A DNA stretch of 64,000 nt from UBA7672 sp044224605 (GTDB lineage Bacteria; Pseudomonadota; Alphaproteobacteria; Caulobacterales; Hyphomonadaceae): NCBI GenBank assembly GCA_044224605.1, contig JBGAKC010000017.1, forward strand, positions 1-64,000, in the 5' to 3' direction. The notes beneath the pieces are model-generated. The model did no database searches and was not told where the DNA came from. It saw only the letters and a program-made list of their open reading frames with translations. A program made the position numbers and the translations under genes. How positions within the stretch are numbered: position 1 is the stretch's first letter; each line of letters opens with the position of its first letter. This document shows positions 16,045-23,783 of this stretch, piece by piece.

Positions 16045-16998
16045 TCAACCGACCAGACCTACCGCCAGGATCGCCAGCAGGAAGAGGAGCAATCCGATCC
16101 CGGCGAAGATCATCAGCACGGGCGTGCGCCACAGCGCCGAGAACCAGCCGAGACTGTAACCGCCCTTCATCTGGAAGAAGGCGTGCACCGGGATCGTAAG
16201 CAACAGCAGCGGCGCAAACTCCGCCAGAGGCGGCCAGTTCGCCATCAGCGATGTAACGATGAACAGCAGCGAGACGAACGACAGAGAATAGAGAATGTAA
16301 ACGGTGTGGTCGAACAGGGTGAGGCCGCGCTTCCAGAAGAACAGCAGCCACACGAAGGGCAGCGAGATCGGCGCCAGAAGGAAGGCGAACTTGTAGGCCG
16401 CGTTCTGGAATTTGTAGACAGCCAGCTCGGGATTCTCGAGCTTGTGCCTGACCTTCTTGTCAAAGTCGGCCCAGCCCGTGTTTACGACAAAATCGCCGTC
16501 GCGCGCGGCCTTGGAGATCGCCTCGTACATGGACTCAGGATCGCCCTCAACTTTCGCGGCCTGCTTGTTGAACGCGACTACGGGCGCGTTCTTGTCGGCC
16601 TCGACGAAGCCGGCCTGCCCGCCTGCGAAAGCGAACACCACGAACATCGTGAAGACCGCAAGCAGGAAGATCGCCAGCGGCGAGATATAGCGCGCGCGTT
16701 TGCCGTGGATGTAGTCGCGCGTGAGCGCGCCCGGGCGGAAGACGAGCATAGGCAGCGTGCGCCAGGCGCGCGTGTCGAAATGCAGGAGGCCGTGGAGAAA
16801 TTCTTCCACCATGTGACCGAGCGTACGATGCACATGCGCCGGCTGGCCGCAGGTCGAGCAATAGGCGCCGGTGATCTCGGCGCCGCAATTGGCGCAGGCG
16901 CCGTGCGCAGCCGCCCCGCGCGGCTTCTTGCCATCGATCACGCTGGCGGCCAGCCCCGCAGTGACGGCGGCGCCGACAGCCTCGACCTCCGTGCTCAT
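16045..16998 (-). CDS. DUF3667 membrane protein with N-terminal zinc ribbon
   Basis: A 317-aa protein of the DUF3667 type. The N-terminal segment has two CxxC pairs (CANCGAEITGAYCSTCGQ), a zinc ribbon, followed by the conserved HMVEEFLHGLLHFDTRAWRT block, then RPGALTRDYIHGKRARYISP. After this come four to five hydrophobic segments (IFLLAVFTMFVVFAF; FAFLLAPISLPFVWLLFF; ILYSLSFVSLLFIV; PVLMIFAGIGLLLFLLAIL). Function is unknown. It overlaps the DUF817 gene by ATGA, so the two are translationally coupled. Start ATG 16998 is set by that overlap. Confidence 0.82.
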   Translation of the reverse strand: MSTEVEAVGAAVTAGLAASVIDGKKPRGAAAHGACANCGAEITGAYCSTCGQPAHVHRTLGHMVEEFLHGLLHFDTRAWRTLPMLVFRPGALTRDYIHGKRARYISPLAIFLLAVFTMFVVFAFAGGQAGFVEADKNAPVVAFNKQAAKVEGDPESMYEAISKAARDGDFVVNTGWADFDKKVRHKLENPELAVYKFQNAAYKFAFLLAPISLPFVWLLFFWKRGLTLFDHTVYILYSLSFVSLLFIVTSLMANWPPLAEFAPLLLLTIPVHAFFQMKGGYSLGWFSALWRTPVLMIFAGIGLLLFLLAILAVGLVG

Positions 16999-17858
16999 GA
17001 TCCCTGCCCGTTGCTGGACGCCGGTTTCCCGTGGACTGCCGCAACTAGCACGAAACTGATGATCATCAGCAAGTACCACGAGCCCAGCTTGTCGACGGAA
17101 ACAGGATGCCAGCCGGCGCTCTGGCTGGGATAGACCCAGGCGCGGGCGAATGTGCCGAGGTTTTCGGCAAACCAGATGAACAGCGCGACCAGCATGAGAC
17201 CGATGACCAGCGGCATCGGCCGCTCCTTCACGTCAGGCCGGTAGTAGAGCATGCACGGGCCATAGATCGCCGCGCTGGCGAAGAAGAGCGCAAGGCGGAT
17301 GTCGGGAAGATAATGGTGCGCGAAGAAGTTGGCGTAGATGCCGACAGCCAATAGAGCCTGCACCCAGATCGGCGGGAAACGCACGAAGCGGAACGAGAAG
17401 ATGCGCCAGCAGCGGGCGATGTAGCTGCCGACGGATGCATACATGAAGCCCGAGAACAGCGGCACGCCGGCGATGCGCAGGAAGGACGGCTCGGGATAGA
17501 TCCACGAGCCGACGCCGGTCTTGAAGATCTCCATCACCGTGCCGACAACGTGGAACGCGAAGATGACGCGCGCCTCCTCCCATGTCTCCAGCTTCGTCGC
17601 CAACATCGCGGCCTGGATGCCGAGCGCCGCCAGCGTCACGAAGTCATAGCGCGGGAATGGCGCATCGGCTGGATAGAGCATGAAGCTGACAACCAGCAGC
17701 GCCAGCATCAGGCCGCCGAACAGGCAGGCCCAGCCCTGCTTGATGCCGAACGACACGAACTCGAAGATGAACCTCGTCCACGGTCCTCGCACGAAGGCGG
17801 AGCGCCACGCCTCACGGCGCGCATGCAGCCACGCTTCGAGCTTGAGGCGGCGCGACAT
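16995..17858 (-). CDS. DUF817 family integral membrane protein
   Basis: A 287-aa protein with about eight membrane segments; it matches DUF817, a proteobacterial family of unknown function. Recognisable blocks are FEFVSFGIKQGWACLFGG, the VVGTVMEIFKTGVGSWIYPEP stretch with its conserved histidine and acidic residue, FSGFMYASVGSYIARCWR, and WFAENLGTFARAWVYPSQ. The many conserved tryptophans and polar residues in the membrane suggest an enzyme or a redox partner, which is inference. It is upstream of and coupled to DUF3667. Confidence 0.82.
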   Translation of the reverse strand: MSRRLKLEAWLHARREAWRSAFVRGPWTRFIFEFVSFGIKQGWACLFGGLMLALLVVSFMLYPADAPFPRYDFVTLAALGIQAAMLATKLETWEEARVIFAFHVVGTVMEIFKTGVGSWIYPEPSFLRIAGVPLFSGFMYASVGSYIARCWRIFSFRFVRFPPIWVQALLAVGIYANFFAHHYLPDIRLALFFASAAIYGPCMLYYRPDVKERPMPLVIGLMLVALFIWFAENLGTFARAWVYPSQSAGWHPVSVDKLGSWYLLMIISFVLVAAVHGKPASSNGQGS

Positions 17859-17882
17859 CGTTCCCCCCGTCGCTCGGCGCCC

Positions 17883-18674
17883 CTATCGCGCCCAGTTCGG
17901 CTTGCGTTTCTCGAGGAAGGCGGCGAGCCCCTCCTTGCCCTGGTCGCTGACACGGCGGTGCGCCAGGCGCTTGGCGGTCATGCGGCCGAGGCTGGCGTCG
18001 ATGACCTCGCCGGTCACGTCGGCGACCAGCGCCTTGGTGTCCGCGATGGCTGCGGGGGATGCCGCGTAGACGAGGTCGGCATAGTGCTCGACCAGCTTCT
18101 CCATCGCCGTCTCGTCCTCGACCTCGTGGTTGATGAGGCCGATCTTGGCGGCAACATCCGCCTCGAAGCGTTCCGCCGTGACGAAAAGCGTGCGCGCCCA
18201 GCGCGGGCCGATGGCGTTGACGATGTAGGGCGAGATAGTGGCCGGCAGGATGCCCAGCTTCACTTCGGAGAAGGAGAAGATTGTGCCCTTGCGCGCAATC
18301 GCGATGTCGCAGGCGGCGGCAATGCCGCACGCGCCGGCCATGGCGGCCCCGTGCAGGACGGCGATGGTCGCCTGCGGCAGTTCGAACAGGCGGCGCAGCA
18401 TCTCGGCCATGCCGAGCGCGTCCTCCTCGTTCTCACTGGTCGAATAGTGCTGGGCGGCGCGCATCCATTCGAGGTCGGCGCCAGCGGAGAATACCGGCCC
18501 ATTCCCCCGGATCAGGACAAGCCTGCATTCCGGGTTCTTCGACAGCGTCTCGAAGGCGTCAGTCATTTCAGCGATAACCTCGGCATTGAAGGCGTTGCGC
18601 TTCTGCGGCCGGTTGAGCGTCAGGACTGCGGTGCCTTCCGGCGACACGTCGAGCAGGATGTTTTCATACGCCAT
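17883..18674 (-). CDS. Enoyl-CoA hydratase/isomerase family (methylglutaconyl-CoA hydratase-like)
   Basis: A 263-aa crotonase-fold enzyme. The CoA-binding region FSAGADLEWMR includes the oxyanion-hole glycine, and the second region AMAGACGIAAACDIAIA carries the second oxyanion hole. An acidic residue in the EVKLGILPATISPYIV stretch matches the position used by hydratases. Placed between the mccA and mccB genes on the same strand, its best role is hydration of 3-methylglutaconyl-CoA in leucine breakdown. The A-x-G-A-D-L-E-W-M motif agrees with the methylglutaconyl-CoA hydratase group. Sequence alone cannot exclude a general enoyl-CoA hydratase. Confidence 0.85.
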   Translation of the reverse strand: MAYENILLDVSPEGTAVLTLNRPQKRNAFNAEVIAEMTDAFETLSKNPECRLVLIRGNGPVFSAGADLEWMRAAQHYSTSENEEDALGMAEMLRRLFELPQATIAVLHGAAMAGACGIAAACDIAIARKGTIFSFSEVKLGILPATISPYIVNAIGPRWARTLFVTAERFEADVAAKIGLINHEVEDETAMEKLVEHYADLVYAASPAAIADTKALVADVTGEVIDASLGRMTAKRLAHRRVSDQGKEGLAAFLEKRKPNWAR

Positions 18675-18719
18675 GGGAAACTCCGTTTTAAGGTGATGTA
18701 GCCCTGAGACAGGCTCACG

Positions 18720-19523
18720 TCACGCGCCGATGCGCTTGACTTCGGTCACATTGCGCCGTGTGTCGAGCTGGACCTCGACATCCGCCCGGCGCGCCCCCTC
18801 CATCATGTGCCGGGTGATGCGCTCATAGTGCTGGATGAAATGGCCGATGCGGTCGCGGTCGGCGGCCGTGAGGGCGCGGCCGAGCAGGCCCTCCTCCTGC
18901 TGGCAGCGCCATTCGTGGATGATGTCGAAGCCGGGGGCGCGCAGGTGCAGGATGGCGTCGATGCGGGCGAACGCGATGCGGTAATCCCAGTCGAGCTGCG
19001 CGTTGGCGTGCCGGCGCCAGGTTCCGGCGATATCCTCGTTCATCTCGAGCTTGTTGACGGGCTTGTTCAGCGCCTCGACGCTCTGCGCGATCGCGCCAAT
19101 GCACCAGCCATCGACGAGGATCACATCCGGCCGGCCCCGAAACACCGGCCAGCGTTCGCCGGGAATGCGGTCGTCGGAGACCTTGTCGAAGGCGGGCAGC
19201 GCCACCTGCCAGTCCGGCTGGGCGCTCTCAAGCGCGGTGAGCGTTTCGTTGAGCAGCTGGATGTCATGTGTGCCGGGCGGCCCGCGCGTGGCGAACAACG
19301 GATGGACTTCGTGGGCCAGCTTCTGCCGGTCGCGTTTCTTCAGATAGACGTCATCGAGCGAGAAGTGCGCTACGCCGGGATGGGCGGAGACACAGGCGCG
19401 CACCAGTGTCGTCTTGCCCGATCCCTGCGGCCCCGCCACGCCGACAATCGCAACCGCTCCCCGCTTGCGTTCCCGCGCGATCGCAACGGTCTGGTCGAGC
19501 GCGTTGAGGGCGTCGCGGTTCAT
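18720..19523 (-). CDS. P-loop kinase, D-glycerate 3-kinase-like
   Basis: A 267-aa cytoplasmic kinase with a Walker A motif GPQGSGKTT at 31-39, an acidic DDVY stretch shortly after, and the VILVDGWCIG segment that resembles the phosphoribulokinase/glycerate kinase group. The C-terminal half (QLDWDYRIAFARID, FDIIHEWRCQQEEGL, HFIQHYERITRHMM) matches plant-type GLYK and bacterial homologues. The probable reaction is ATP plus D-glycerate to 3-phosphoglycerate. ATG 19523 is at the N-terminal helix; the longer open frame upstream runs through an intergenic repeat and is not used. Its presence amid leucine-degradation genes is unexplained. Confidence 0.75.
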   Translation of the reverse strand: MNRDALNALDQTVAIARERKRGAVAIVGVAGPQGSGKTTLVRACVSAHPGVAHFSLDDVYLKKRDRQKLAHEVHPLFATRGPPGTHDIQLLNETLTALESAQPDWQVALPAFDKVSDDRIPGERWPVFRGRPDVILVDGWCIGAIAQSVEALNKPVNKLEMNEDIAGTWRRHANAQLDWDYRIAFARIDAILHLRAPGFDIIHEWRCQQEEGLLGRALTAADRDRIGHFIQHYERITRHMMEGARRADVEVQLDTRRNVTEVKRIGA

Positions 19524-19553
19524 GACGCTGCCCACCTGACCCATCCGCCGGTG

Positions 19554-19717
19554 AGCACGCCCTCGCGCTTCGAGACGATTGTCGCTTCGCGCCAATCCCT
19601 CAGCATGAGGGCTACTCCACCGTCTGCAGTTAAACCCCCATCCCGAGGGATCGCGAGCACATCGGATGAACTGCGGAACTCCCGCGTGGCGATCGTCTCG
19701 AAGGACGAGGGCGTGCT
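19554..19717. repeat. Alphaproteobacterial-type intergenic palindromic element
   Basis: Two arms form a long inverted repeat: AGCACGCCCTCGCGCTTCGA... at 19554-19581 and its reverse complement at 19690-19717, matching at 25 of 28 positions. Between them lie smaller hairpins, CCCTCA-GCA-TGAGGG (19597-19611) and ATCCC-GA-GGGAT near 19640. The CTTCGAGACG, GCTTCGC and CCTCAGCATGAGG words are those of the short intergenic mosaic palindromes found widely in alphaproteobacterial genomes. It fills the gap between mccB and the kinase gene and explains why open frames in this stretch look peptide-like without being genes. Confidence 0.7.
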
Positions 19718-19728
19718 TTCCACCTGAC

Positions 19729-21351
19729 CTACATCCTGAACACGCCAAACGCCGGATCACGATCCGCCGGGCGACCGTGAGGTGCGTTGAGCGAGGCCGA
19801 CAGGGCTAGGCTCAGGACGCGGCGCGTGTCGCTCGGGGCGATGACGCCATCGTCCCACAGGCGGGCGGTGGAAAAATACGGCGAGCCTTCGCGTTCGTAG
19901 AGGTCGCGGATCGGCGCCTTGAACCTGGCTTCGGCTTCCGCCGCCCAGGTCTCGCCCTTCGCTTCCATCGCATCGCGCTTCACCGTCGCCAGCACGCTGG
20001 CCGCCTGTTCACCGCCCATGACGGAGATGCGGGCGTTGGGCCACATGAAGAGGAAACGCGGCGAATAGGCCCGGCCGCACATGCCGTAATTGCCCGCGCC
20101 ATAGCTGCCGCCGATGACGATGGTGAACTTCGGCACGCGCGCGGTAGCCACCGCCGTCACCATTTTCGCGCCATCCTTGGCGATACCGCCGGCCTCGTAT
20201 TTCGAGCCGACCATGAAGCCGGTGATGTTCTGCAGGAACACCAGCGGAATGCCCCGCTGATCGCACAGCTGGATGAAGTGGGCTGCCTTCTGGGCGCTCT
20301 CGGAGAACAGGATGCCGTTGTTGGCAAGGATGCCGATCGGCAGGCCGTTGAGGTGGGCGAAGCCCGTGACCAGCGTTTCGCCATAGAGCTTCTTGAACTC
20401 GTCGAAGTCCGATCCGTCGACGAGGCGTGCGATCACTTCGCGCACATCGTAAGGCTCGCGCACATCGGTCGGGATCACGCCATCGAGTTCGGAAGGGTCA
20501 TACGCCGGATCGCGCGGTGCGATGGCGTCGAGCATCAAACGCTTCGGCCGATTGAAGTTCCTGACGATGTCGCGGACCATCTGGAGCGCATGGGCATCGT
20601 TGGCGGCATAGTGGTCCGCCACGCCGGAGCGGCGGGCGTGAACGTCTGCGCCGCCCAGGTCTTCGGCCGAAATGATCTCGCCCGTCGCCGCCTTCACCAG
20701 CGGCGGACCGCCGAGGAAGATGGTGCCCTGCTTGCGGACAATCACCGTCTCATCTGACATCGCCGGAACGTAAGCGCCGCCCGCCGTGCACGAGCCCATG
20801 ACAGCCGCGACCTGCGGGATGCCCCGCGCGCTCATGTTGGCCTGGTTGTAGAAGATGCGGCCGAAGTGCTCGCGGTCCGGAAACACCTCCGACTGGTGCG
20901 GCAGGTTCGCGCCGCCACTGTCGACGAGATAGACGCACGGCAGGTTGTTCTCGATCGCCACTTCCTGCGCGCGCAGGTGCTTCTTCACGGTGATCGGAAA
21001 ATAAGCACCGCCCTTCACCGTGGCGTCGTTGCAGACGATGACACATTCGCGACCGGACACCCGGCCGATGCCGGTGATGACGCCCGCCGCCGGGGCCTCG
21101 CCGTCATACATCCCGTCCGCTGCCAGCGGCGAAAGCTCCAGGAAGGGCGATGCCGGATCGACCAGCTGCTCCACCCGTTCGCGCGGCAGGAGCTTTCCGC
21201 GCGCCGCATGCCGCGTCCGCGAACTTTCCGGACCGCCATGTGCAGCCTTTGCAGTCTTCTCCCGAAGCTCGTTCACAAGCCGCTGCATTGCAGCAGCATT
21301 GCCTTGAAAGCGCTCGGATGAAGAACTTACCTGAGTATGAAGTCGCGCCAT
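19729..21351 (-). CDS. mccB: Acyl-CoA carboxylase beta subunit, probably 3-methylcrotonyl-CoA
   Basis: A 540-aa carboxyltransferase with the tandem crotonase folds of acyl-CoA carboxylase beta chains. The first half contains AARGKLLPRERVEQLVDPAS and the NDATVKGGAYFPITVKKHLRAQEVA block typical of methylcrotonyl-CoA carboxylase beta subunits. The second half has LPIGILANNGILFSESAQKAAHF, VPLVFLQNITGFMVG-like and GGSYGAGNYGMCGRAYSPRF, the acyl-CoA pocket. It transfers carboxyl from biotin to 3-methylcrotonyl-CoA in leucine degradation. mccA lies 4.5 kb downstream on the same strand, separated by unrelated genes; the gene order is looser than in a compact liu operon. Confidence 0.9.
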   Translation of the reverse strand: MARLHTQVSSSSERFQGNAAAMQRLVNELREKTAKAAHGGPESSRTRHAARGKLLPRERVEQLVDPASPFLELSPLAADGMYDGEAPAAGVITGIGRVSGRECVIVCNDATVKGGAYFPITVKKHLRAQEVAIENNLPCVYLVDSGGANLPHQSEVFPDREHFGRIFYNQANMSARGIPQVAAVMGSCTAGGAYVPAMSDETVIVRKQGTIFLGGPPLVKAATGEIISAEDLGGADVHARRSGVADHYAANDAHALQMVRDIVRNFNRPKRLMLDAIAPRDPAYDPSELDGVIPTDVREPYDVREVIARLVDGSDFDEFKKLYGETLVTGFAHLNGLPIGILANNGILFSESAQKAAHFIQLCDQRGIPLVFLQNITGFMVGSKYEAGGIAKDGAKMVTAVATARVPKFTIVIGGSYGAGNYGMCGRAYSPRFLFMWPNARISVMGGEQAASVLATVKRDAMEAKGETWAAEAEARFKAPIRDLYEREGSPYFSTARLWDDGVIAPSDTRRVLSLALSASLNAPHGRPADRDPAFGVFRM

Positions 21352-21512
21352 TGCGCCCCGCCGTGCCTGATGATTCTCGGCATTAAGGTCAGCACGGGGG
21401 TGGGTGGCAAGACAGCCGGACCGACTCGGACAGCCTGTTCGAACCTTTCTTTCAGGGTTGTGCGTTACTGTTGGGGTCGGAGCGGGATAACTTGTCGGGC
21501 CGTGTTGAACCC

Positions 21513-23306
21513 ATGGGCTTGAGGACGAAAGACAAAGTGGTGGACCTGCCGCCGCTGCTTCCGACGCTGAAGTCGGTGCCCTTCCTTAGGGACGCGCCGC
21601 CGCGCGCCCTGAAAGCCGCTGAGAAAGAGACGAAATACTTCGGCCTTCCGGGTGGCTGGCAGCTGTTCGGGCCGGGTGAGCCGTCCGACCAGATCTATTT
21701 CGTCCTATCCGGATCGCTGGGCGCCTTCCGCGTCGGGCAGTCCGGCAACATGGAACTGTTGGGACATATCCGCGCCGGGGAGCCGGTTGGCGAGATGTCC
21801 ATGATCGCCGGCGAGCCGCACGAGAATGCGGTCTATGCCCTGCGCGACACCGAACTCCTGTCGATGTCCCGCACCGGCTTCATGCAGCTGGTGAAGTCCG
21901 ACCCGCTCATCCTCGAGCGCCTCACTCGCCTCATCATGATCCGCATGCGGCAGGCGCGGAAGAAGACCAATCGGTCCGAGCCGCGCATGTTCGGACTGCT
22001 GGCGACCTCGCCGACCATCGACCTCAAGCTGCGCGCCAAGGCGCTGTCTTCCGCACTGCAGGCGATGGGCCTGCGCGTCGCCATCGTCGGCGAGGAAGCC
22101 GTGGGCATGCCGGCGAGCTATTTCGACGAGCTCGAGACACGCAATGACATCGTCATGCTGCTCGCAACCATCGGCGACACGCCTTGGTTCAAGCTGACCC
22201 AGCGCCATTCGGACCGCATCTGGCTGTTCGCGCGTCAGGACGCACGGCCTTCGCGCCCGCTGCTGCCGGATGAATCCTCCGTCGCGCGCCAGTTCCGCCT
22301 TGTTGACCTTGTGCTCCTCAGCCACGGCGCCGATCGCCCGGCGACGACAACCGCGGACTGGATGCAGGCCGCCGAAGCAACCCGCGTTTTCCACTGGCGC
22401 GGCGTCGACGAGGAAGACACCCGCCGCCTCGCCCGCACCATGGCCGGCAGGTCGGTCGGTCTTGTTCTCTCGGGCGGAGGCGCGCGCGCCTATGCTCATA
22501 TTGGCGTCATCCGCGCCCTGCGCGAAGCGAACTGCCCGATCGACTTCATCGGCGGCGCCTCGATGGGTGCGATCGTCGGCGCCGGGCTCGCGCTCGGCTG
22601 GAGCGACGATGAGCTCGACCGCCGCATCCGCAAGGCCTTCGTGGAAACCAACCCGCTGTCGGACTATCGCCTGCCCGTCGTCGGCCTCGTGAAAGGCCAC
22701 AAGGTGGACGCCCGCCTGAAGGAACATTTCGACGACTTCCTGATCGAGGACCTTCACACCCCGTTCTTCGCGGTATCGACCAACCTCACGCAGGGCACGT
22801 TCCAGGTTCACACGCAGGGCCTGCTGCGCGACGCCTTGCGCGCGACGATCTCGCTCCCCGGCATCCTGCCGCCCGTGGTCTCGGACCGTCAGGTGCTGGT
22901 CGACGGCGCGGTGCTGAACAATTTTCCGGTCGACGTGATGCGCGAAGTCCATCGCGGACGCATCATCGGCGTCGATGTCGCCGCTGCCCCGGAAGGCCTT
23001 TCGGCTGACGATTTCATCAATCCGCCGGGCTTCTTCGGCTGGACGATGAAGCACGGCCTCAAGAACGCGCCCCCCATCGCCAACCTGCTGATGCGCGCAG
23101 CCACCGTGTCGATCAACCCGAACCAGCACCGCAGCATCACTGACATCCTGATCGCGCCAGAGCTCAACGGCGTCGAACTGCGCGACTGGAAGAAATACGA
23201 CGCCACGGTCGAAGAAGGCTATGAGTCGATGAAGCAGGCCCTCGCCGACGTACGCGGCCCGCTCGCCCAGATCATCCAGCGCAACGTCATCGCGACGGCG
23301 GACTGA
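21513..23306 (+). CDS. Cyclic-nucleotide-binding patatin-like phospholipase (NTE family)
   Basis: About 597 aa. An N-terminal cNMP-binding beta-roll (about 20-140; SDQIYFVLSGSLGAFRV, GEPVGEMSMIAGEPHENAVYA) is followed by a middle region. A C-terminal patatin domain follows with the GGGARAYAHIG oxyanion loop, the nucleophile elbow GGASMG (Ser near 349) and the DGA dyad Asp near 464. This combination is the neuropathy-target-esterase type of serine lipase, a membrane-associated lysophospholipase. ATG 21513 is one of several possible starts; an upstream TTG at 21471 would add 14 residues. The cNMP site suggests nucleotide-responsive membrane lipid turnover, which is inference. Confidence 0.88.
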   Translation: MGLRTKDKVVDLPPLLPTLKSVPFLRDAPPRALKAAEKETKYFGLPGGWQLFGPGEPSDQIYFVLSGSLGAFRVGQSGNMELLGHIRAGEPVGEMSMIAGEPHENAVYALRDTELLSMSRTGFMQLVKSDPLILERLTRLIMIRMRQARKKTNRSEPRMFGLLATSPTIDLKLRAKALSSALQAMGLRVAIVGEEAVGMPASYFDELETRNDIVMLLATIGDTPWFKLTQRHSDRIWLFARQDARPSRPLLPDESSVARQFRLVDLVLLSHGADRPATTTADWMQAAEATRVFHWRGVDEEDTRRLARTMAGRSVGLVLSGGGARAYAHIGVIRALREANCPIDFIGGASMGAIVGAGLALGWSDDELDRRIRKAFVETNPLSDYRLPVVGLVKGHKVDARLKEHFDDFLIEDLHTPFFAVSTNLTQGTFQVHTQGLLRDALRATISLPGILPPVVSDRQVLVDGAVLNNFPVDVMREVHRGRIIGVDVAAAPEGLSADDFINPPGFFGWTMKHGLKNAPPIANLLMRAATVSINPNQHRSITDILIAPELNGVELRDWKKYDATVEEGYESMKQALADVRGPLAQIIQRNVIATAD

Positions 23307-23309
23307 CGC

Positions 23310-23780
23310 TCAGGCCTGCGGCGCGCCCTCTGAACGCTTGAACTCCTTCCAACCGCCGCCGCGCTCCTGCTGGAAGTAGCGGGCTGCGACGCCCGCATCC
23401 GTCGCTGACTTGTATTGCTGTCGCGCCTTGCCGCGCGCGGTTTCGTCCCCGCCGTCGAACACCACCATCACGCGCTCGAATTCCTCGGACGCAGTATCTG
23501 AACCGTCCAGCAGCAGCGCGACCTTTGCGCCATTGGTGGCCACGGCTTCGGTCGAGAGAAGCACGGGTTGCTTCGCCGCATCCGTGCGGGCGCGGCCATG
23601 CGGGAGGAACGAATCCTCCCGGAACGTCCACAATCCCTTGTTCAGGCGTTCGAGCGTCTCTTCGTGGCCGACGACGACCACGCGCCATTTACGCTCGAGG
23701 CATTTCTCGATCAGCGGGGCGATTGCCGCGTCGAGCGAGGTGTGCTGGATGTGGTAGAACCACCACTCCGCGGCCGCCAT
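23310..23780 (-). CDS. holC: DNA polymerase III subunit chi
   Basis: A 156-aa clamp-loader accessory protein that links the gamma complex to single-stranded DNA-binding protein. It shows the family pattern WWFYHIQHTSLDAAIAPLIEK, RVVVVGHEETLERLNKGLWT and DSFLPHGR, ending with the typical ARYFQQERGGGWKEFK. The gene sits 3 bp from the pepA stop on the same strand, the classic pepA-holC pairing in many Proteobacteria, and the two are probably cotranscribed. Length is normal. Confidence 0.93.
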   Translation of the reverse strand: MAAAEWWFYHIQHTSLDAAIAPLIEKCLERKWRVVVVGHEETLERLNKGLWTFREDSFLPHGRARTDAAKQPVLLSTEAVATNGAKVALLLDGSDTASEEFERVMVVFDGGDETARGKARQQYKSATDAGVAARYFQQERGGGWKEFKRSEGAPQA

Positions 23781-23783
23781 CCC

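Noticed and set aside
19520..19723. Minus-strand frame in the gap after mccB
   Set aside because: It reads through the inverted repeat; the mirrored peptides come from the palindrome, not from a gene.
21705..23129. 474-codon minus-strand frame opposite the patatin gene
   Set aside because: Antisense of a gene with clear catalytic motifs; no family signal in the translation.
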